Source: Mesorhizobium amorphae CCNWGS0123
GTDB lineage: Bacteria; Pseudomonadota; Alphaproteobacteria; Rhizobiales; Rhizobiaceae
Assembly: GCF_001686985.1 (NCBI RefSeq)
Contig: NZ_CP015318.1
Location: 4,648,001-4,712,000 of the forward strand
Direction of reading: 5' to 3'
DNA length: 64,000 bases
Shown here piece after piece: positions 59,913 through 64,000 of the stretch. The number at the start of each line of letters is the position of its first letter. Positions within the stretch are counted from its first letter, which is position 1. The position numbers and the translations under genes are program-made. The notes beneath the pieces were generated by a model. It ran no database searches. It saw only the letters and a program-made list of their open reading frames with translations, and was not told the DNA's origin.

Positions 59913-61217
59913 CTATTCCGCAGCCACCATCACCGGCTCCGCCCGGTGCGCGTTGCGCGAAAACTCGTCGATGCGCCGTTCCACCTCGCCGCGGAAATGC
60001 CGCATCAGGCCCTGGATCGGCCATGCCGCCGCATCGCCCAGCGCGCAGATCGTGTGGCCCTCGACCTGCTTGGTGACGTCGAGCAGCATGTCGATCTCGC
60101 GCTTCTGCGCCTCGCCGCGCACCAGCCGTTCCATCACCCGCCACATCCAGCCGGTGCCTTCGCGGCACGGCGTGCACTGGCCGCAGCTCTCATGCTTGTA
60201 GAAATACGAGAGCCTGGCGATCGCCTTCACGATATCGGTCGATTTGTCCATGACGATGACGGCCGCGGTGCCGAGGCCCGACTTCAGGTCGCGCAGCGCG
60301 TCGAAATCCATCGGCGTGTCGATGATCTGCTCGGCCGGCACCAGCGGCACCGAAGCACCACCCGGGATGACCGCAAGCAGATTGTCCCAGCCGCCGCGGA
60401 TGCCGCCGCAATGCGTCTCGATCAGCTCGCGGAACGGGATCGACATCGCCTCTTCGACGGTGCACGGATTGTTGACGTGGCCGGAGATGCAGAACAGCTT
60501 GGTGCCGACATTGTTGGGCCGGCCGAAGGACGAGAACCAGGCCGCACCACGGCGCAGGATGGTCGGCGCCACCGCGATGGACTCGACATTGTTGACCGTC
60601 GTCGGGCAGCCATAGAGGCCGACATTGGCCGGGAATGGCGGCTTCAGCCGCGGCTGGCCCTTCTTGCCCTCGAGGCTTTCGAGCAGTGCGGTCTCCTCGC
60701 CGCAGATATAGGCGCCGGCGCCGTGATGCATGTAGATGTCGAAATCGTAGCCGGACGTATTGTTCTTGCCGATCAGCTTGGCCTCATAGGCCTCGTCGAT
60801 GGCGCGCTGCAGCGCCTCGCGCTCGCGGATGAACTCGCCGCGCACATAGATGTAGGCGGCGATTGCGCCCATGGCGAAGCCGGCGATCAGGCAGCCCTCG
60901 ACCAGCGTATGCGGGTCGTGGCGCAGAATGTCGCGGTCCTTGCAGGTGCCGGGCTCGGATTCATCGGCATTGACGACGAGGTAGCTCGGCCGGCCGTCGC
61001 TCTGCTTGGGCATGAACGACCATTTCAGGCCGGTCGGGAAGCCGGCGCCGCCGCGGCCGCGCAGGCCCGACGCCTTCATCTCGTTGACGATCCAATCGCG
61101 CCCCTTGGCGATGATGCCGGGCGTGTTGTCCCAGGCGCCGCGCGAAATCGCGCCGGCCAGCGACTTGTCGAAGCGGCCGTAGATGTTGTTGAAGATGCGG
61201 TCTTTGTCCTGAAGCAT
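59913..61217 (-). CDS. nuoF: NADH-quinone oxidoreductase subunit F
   Basis: This 434-residue protein has GLRGRGGAGFPTGLKWSFMP (NADH-site glycine-rich loop), NADESEPGTCKDR (FMN site), GAGAYICGEETALLESLEG and SCGQCTPCREGTGWM, with a fourth Cys in HTICALGD for cluster N3. It oxidises NADH and starts electron flow through the N-module with NuoE and NuoG. Confidence 0.96.
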   Translation of the reverse strand: MLQDKDRIFNNIYGRFDKSLAGAISRGAWDNTPGIIAKGRDWIVNEMKASGLRGRGGAGFPTGLKWSFMPKQSDGRPSYLVVNADESEPGTCKDRDILRHDPHTLVEGCLIAGFAMGAIAAYIYVRGEFIREREALQRAIDEAYEAKLIGKNNTSGYDFDIYMHHGAGAYICGEETALLESLEGKKGQPRLKPPFPANVGLYGCPTTVNNVESIAVAPTILRRGAAWFSSFGRPNNVGTKLFCISGHVNNPCTVEEAMSIPFRELIETHCGGIRGGWDNLLAVIPGGASVPLVPAEQIIDTPMDFDALRDLKSGLGTAAVIVMDKSTDIVKAIARLSYFYKHESCGQCTPCREGTGWMWRVMERLVRGEAQKREIDMLLDVTKQVEGHTICALGDAAAWPIQGLMRHFRGEVERRIDEFSRNAHRAEPVMVAAE

Positions 61218-61227
61218 TGTTCGTCCC

Positions 61228-62520
61228 TCAGACCGGCTTCTTGCCGAAGACGCGGATGTATTCGTCGACCCCGCCCTTGGCGAGCGCCTTGGCCTGCTTG
61301 ACCCAGTCGTCGCGTTCGATGCGGCCGCTGAAGCTCAGATAGCCGTCCACCCATTCGCGCTCGGCCTTCTTCCAGGACGCGACCTGCGCGAAGGTGAAGA
61401 TGCCCAGCTCGTGCAGGGTGCCCTCGATCTTCGGCCCGACACCGGAAATCAGCTTGAGATCGTCGACCAGCGCCGGCTTGGCGATGCCGGCCGGACGGTT
61501 CTTGTCGTCGAGCGACGGCTTGCCCGTCTTTGAACCTGCGCCTGTCTTTGCCGCCGGCACTTTGGCTTCCGGCGCCTTGAAGGCAGAAGCCGGCTCAGCT
61601 TTGTTCTTGGGACCGCTGCGCTGCTTCGAAACCTTTTCGACTTCAGGTGCAGCCTTGTTGGCGTTGGCGGCCGAATGCGGCGGGGCGGAGACGCTCGCTG
61701 CTTTTTCCGCCGCGGGTGCGACCTTCTTGGCCGACGGCGACTTCAGCGCCGGGCTGGTTTCGGGTGCGTCGGTCTTCGGCTTGCCGGCATTCGATGGCGC
61801 AACGGGAGCCGGCGCCGGCACGGGCGCCGCGACGATCGCATCCGGCGCCGCCTTGGCGGCCTTTGTTGCCGCCCTGGCTTCCTTGTCGCGTGTCGACTTG
61901 AGGATCGCCTTCTCGCTGGTCAGCGTGGTCAGGCCGGTGATCGGCTCCGAGGTGGTGCGGCCGTTCTGCGGCCCTGGCGTCACCGAGGCGCCCTTGCCGG
62001 CGCCGTAAAGATCGATGATCTCGGCCAGCCGCTCCGGCGTCAAATCCTCGAACGTGTCCTTGAAGATCATGACCATCGGCGCGTTGACGCAGGCGCCGAG
62101 GCATTCGACCTCCTCCCACGACAGCGTGCCCTTGTCGTTGGTGTGGAACTGGTCGTGATGGATCTTGGAACGGCAGACATCCATCAGCGCTTCCGAGCCG
62201 CGCAGCATGCAGGGCGTCGTGCCGCAGACCTGGATATGCGCGCGCGTGCCGACCGGATTGAGCTGGTATTGCGTGTAGAAGGTCGCGACTTCGAGGCCAC
62301 GGATTCGAGGCATGCCTAGCATGTCGGAGATCGTCTCGATCGCCGCCTTGGTCACCCAGCCTTCCTGCTCCTGCGCCAGCATCAGCAAGGGGATGATCGC
62401 CGACTGCTCGCGGCCCTTCGGATATTTCTTGATCCATTGCTTGGCCGCCGCCGCATTCGCCCGGTTGAAGGCGAAGGACGCTGGCTGGACGCTGGCTTCT
62501 GCGAGACGGCGGACTGACAT
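61228..62520 (-). CDS. nuoE: NADH-quinone oxidoreductase subunit E with long C-terminal helix-hairpin-helix extension
   Basis: The N-terminal ~200 residues are NuoE: FNRANAAAAKQWIKKYP, then the [2Fe-2S] (N1a) ligands in VCGTTPCML and ECLGACVNAP. The family is usually near 160-200 residues. Here 230 more follow: a low-complexity Ala/Pro/Lys linker (about 210-350) and a C-terminal domain DLKLISGVGPKIEGTLHELG ... WVDGYLSFSGRIERDDW that also occurs in the gene at 59127. The extension is common knowledge in some alphaproteobacteria, but its role is not known to me. Confidence 0.93.
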   Translation of the reverse strand: MSVRRLAEASVQPASFAFNRANAAAAKQWIKKYPKGREQSAIIPLLMLAQEQEGWVTKAAIETISDMLGMPRIRGLEVATFYTQYQLNPVGTRAHIQVCGTTPCMLRGSEALMDVCRSKIHHDQFHTNDKGTLSWEEVECLGACVNAPMVMIFKDTFEDLTPERLAEIIDLYGAGKGASVTPGPQNGRTTSEPITGLTTLTSEKAILKSTRDKEARAATKAAKAAPDAIVAAPVPAPAPVAPSNAGKPKTDAPETSPALKSPSAKKVAPAAEKAASVSAPPHSAANANKAAPEVEKVSKQRSGPKNKAEPASAFKAPEAKVPAAKTGAGSKTGKPSLDDKNRPAGIAKPALVDDLKLISGVGPKIEGTLHELGIFTFAQVASWKKAEREWVDGYLSFSGRIERDDWVKQAKALAKGGVDEYIRVFGKKPV

Positions 62521-63711
62521 TTAGCGATCAACCTCACCAAACACGATATCGAGTGAACCCAACACGGCAGTGACGTCGGCCAGCATGTGGCCGCGGCACA
62601 AAAAGTCCATGGCTTGCAGATGTGCGAAGCCGGGCGCGCGCAGCTTGCAGCGGTAGGGCTTGTTGGTGCCGTCCGAGACCAAATAGACGCCGAATTCGCC
62701 CTTCGGCGCTTCGACGGCGGCGTAGACCTCGCCGGCCGGCACGCGGTAGCCCTCGGTGTAGAGCTTGAAGTGATGGATCAGCGCTTCCATCGAGCGCTTC
62801 ATCGCCTGGCGCTTGGGCGGCACCACCTTGCCGTCGAGATTCGACACCGGACCGGTGCCTTCCTTGCCGAGCAGCAGATCGACGCACTGGCGCATGATCT
62901 TGGCCGACTGGCGCATCTCTTCCATGCGCACGAGGTAGCGGTCGAAACAGTCGCCATTCTTGCCGATCGGGATGTCGAAATCCATTTCGGAATAGCATTC
63001 ATAGGGCTGCGATTTGCGCAGGTCCCAGGCCGCACCCGAGCCGCGCACCATGACGCCGGAAAAACCCCAGGCCCAGGCATCGGCCAGCGACACCGTGGCG
63101 ATGTCGACATTGCGCTGCTTGAAGATGCGGTTGCCGGTGAGCAGCGCATCGAGGTCGTCGATCGACTTCAGGAACGGATCGATCCACTTGCCGATGTCCT
63201 CGACCAGCTTCTGCGGCAGGTCCTGGTGCACGCCGCCCGGCCGGAAATAGGCCGCATGCATGCGCGAGCCGGAGGCACGCTCATAAAACACCATCAGCTT
63301 TTCGCGCTCGACGAAGCCCCACAGCGGCGGCGTCAGTGCGCCAACGTCCATCGCCTGCGTCGTCACATTGAGAATGTGCGACATGATGCGGCCCATCTCG
63401 GAATAGAGCACGCGGATCAGCTGGCCGCGCTTAGGCACCTCGATGCCGAGCAAGCGCTCTACTGCCAGAGCAAACGCATGCTCCTGGTTCATCGGCGCGC
63501 AATAATCGAGCCGGTCGAGATAAGGCACCGCCTGCAGATAGGTCTTATGCTCGATCAGCTTTTCCGTGCCGCGATGCAAGAGCCCGATATGCGGATCGAC
63601 GCGATCGACGACTTCGCCGTCCAACTCAAGCACCAACCTCAAAACACCATGCGCCGCAGGGTGTTGAGGTCCAAAATTGATGTTAAAATTGCGGACGGAG
63701 GTTTCAGCCAT
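62521..63711 (-). CDS. nuoD: NADH-quinone oxidoreductase subunit D
   Basis: This 396-residue Q-module subunit starts RNFNINFGPQHPAAHGVLRLVLELDGE, with the quinone-site His, and ends in CRGHMLADVTAVLGSLDIVFGEVDR. It is the 49-kDa homologue and lacks nickel ligands, as expected for complex I. It lies directly upstream of nuoE, with the stop touching its start. Confidence 0.97.
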   Translation of the reverse strand: MAETSVRNFNINFGPQHPAAHGVLRLVLELDGEVVDRVDPHIGLLHRGTEKLIEHKTYLQAVPYLDRLDYCAPMNQEHAFALAVERLLGIEVPKRGQLIRVLYSEMGRIMSHILNVTTQAMDVGALTPPLWGFVEREKLMVFYERASGSRMHAAYFRPGGVHQDLPQKLVEDIGKWIDPFLKSIDDLDALLTGNRIFKQRNVDIATVSLADAWAWGFSGVMVRGSGAAWDLRKSQPYECYSEMDFDIPIGKNGDCFDRYLVRMEEMRQSAKIMRQCVDLLLGKEGTGPVSNLDGKVVPPKRQAMKRSMEALIHHFKLYTEGYRVPAGEVYAAVEAPKGEFGVYLVSDGTNKPYRCKLRAPGFAHLQAMDFLCRGHMLADVTAVLGSLDIVFGEVDR

Positions 63712-63720
63712 TCTGGCGCC

Positions 63721-64000
63721 TCAATTCGTCTTGGCTTTTTCGTCGCCCGGCAGGACGTAGTCCGTCCCTTCCCATGGCGAGAGAAAATCGAAATTGCGGA
63801 ATTCCTGCTTGAGCTCGACCGGCTCGTAGATGACCCGCTTGGCCTCGTCGTCGTAGCGAACCTCGACGAAGCCGGTCAGCGGGAAATCCTTGCGCAGCGG
63901 GTGACCTTCGAAACCATAGTCGGTCAGGATGCGGCGCAGGTCGGGATGGCCCGAAAACAGCACGCCATAGAGGTCGTAGGTCTCGCGCTCGAACCAGTCG
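63721..64000 (-). CDS. nuoC: NADH-quinone oxidoreductase subunit C, C-terminal part (5' end outside window)
   Basis: About 92 C-terminal residues are visible. DWFERETYDLYGVLFSGHPDLRRILTDYGFEGHPLRKDFPLTGFVEVRYDD is the NuoC/30-kDa hallmark. Separate from nuoD (no NuoCD fusion). The remainder, with nuoA and nuoB, should lie beyond 64000. The stop is TGA at 63721-63723, 9 bp before the nuoD start. Confidence 0.96.
   Translation of the reverse strand, partial: DWFERETYDLYGVLFSGHPDLRRILTDYGFEGHPLRKDFPLTGFVEVRYDDEAKRVIYEPVELKQEFRNFDFLSPWEGTDYVLPGDEKAKTN

Noticed and set aside
58806..61301. 831-codon plus-strand frame over nuoF and its neighbours
   Set aside because: Crosses four real minus-strand genes with motifs; composition is of shadow type.
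1..64000. CRISPR arrays, insertion sequences, phage genes, rRNA
   Set aside because: No regularly spaced repeats with spacers, no transposase or integrase motif and no rRNA-like sequence was seen.

Overview
This 64 kb window is high-GC, densely packed chromosomal DNA from an alphaproteobacterium of the Rhizobiales, most likely Mesorhizobium or a close relative. The evidence is the rhizobial nuoC-N / birA / rnj / mce / proS / lolCD gene order, aerobic-type cobalamin genes (cobC, cobD, cobO, cobP) with a CbtAB transporter under a B12 riboswitch, a serine-cycle block (sgaA-mcl-mtkA-mtkB-ppc), the short ~440-residue ProS, GTTC-N7-GTTC SOS boxes, and several dispersed palindromic repeats of a kind common in Mesorhizobium genomes. 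I see no transposase, integrase, phage gene, CRISPR array or rRNA. Genus assignment is inference.

Layout. 1-1.2 kb: end of an MFS transporter and a nitroreductase. 1.4-9.0 kb: a translationally coupled operon of a cupin-type XRE regulator, two large dimethylglycine/sarcosine-dehydrogenase-like flavoproteins, a homocysteine S-methyltransferase and an aminotransferase. 9.2-17 kb: a sulfide:quinone-reductase-like flavoprotein, then a leftward operon with an NMT1-type ABC transporter, a cytosine-deaminase-like amidohydrolase, a GlcD-like FAD enzyme and two flavodoxin-fold quinone reductases. A RidA protein and a creatininase-family enzyme diverge from it. 18.5-23.4 kb: cobalamin salvage and synthesis plus cobalt uptake, with a riboswitch. 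23.5-31.6 kb: assorted genes (ChaC, a Rieske oxygenase, MFS, an acyltransferase-like membrane protein, ICMT, MerR, MgtE, PAP2).

31.9-39.8 kb: a LuxR-type regulator with a degenerate receiver, followed by serine-cycle genes. 40.1-41.9 kb: tRNA-Leu(GAG), lipB, and a repeat-rich gap that holds a 28-residue membrane peptide gene behind overlapping SOS boxes. 41.9-64 kb: a long leftward housekeeping run: lolD, lolC, proS, a candidate sRNA, DUF1467, mce, RNase J, birA and nuoN back to nuoC (cut by the window edge). Two non-canonical genes, a pentapeptide-repeat protein and a helix-hairpin-helix protein, sit between nuoG and nuoF.

How the parts may work together. The first operon would strip methyl groups from N-methylated glycines, giving methylene-tetrahydrofolate and glycine. 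The serine-cycle block could assimilate that C1 carbon through serine, glyoxylate, malyl-CoA and PEP carboxylase. This link is inference; both parts are in the window but about 23 kb apart. The most novel-looking item is the SOS-boxed micro-membrane-protein at 41536-41622, which resembles SOS-induced division inhibitors in size, topology and control.
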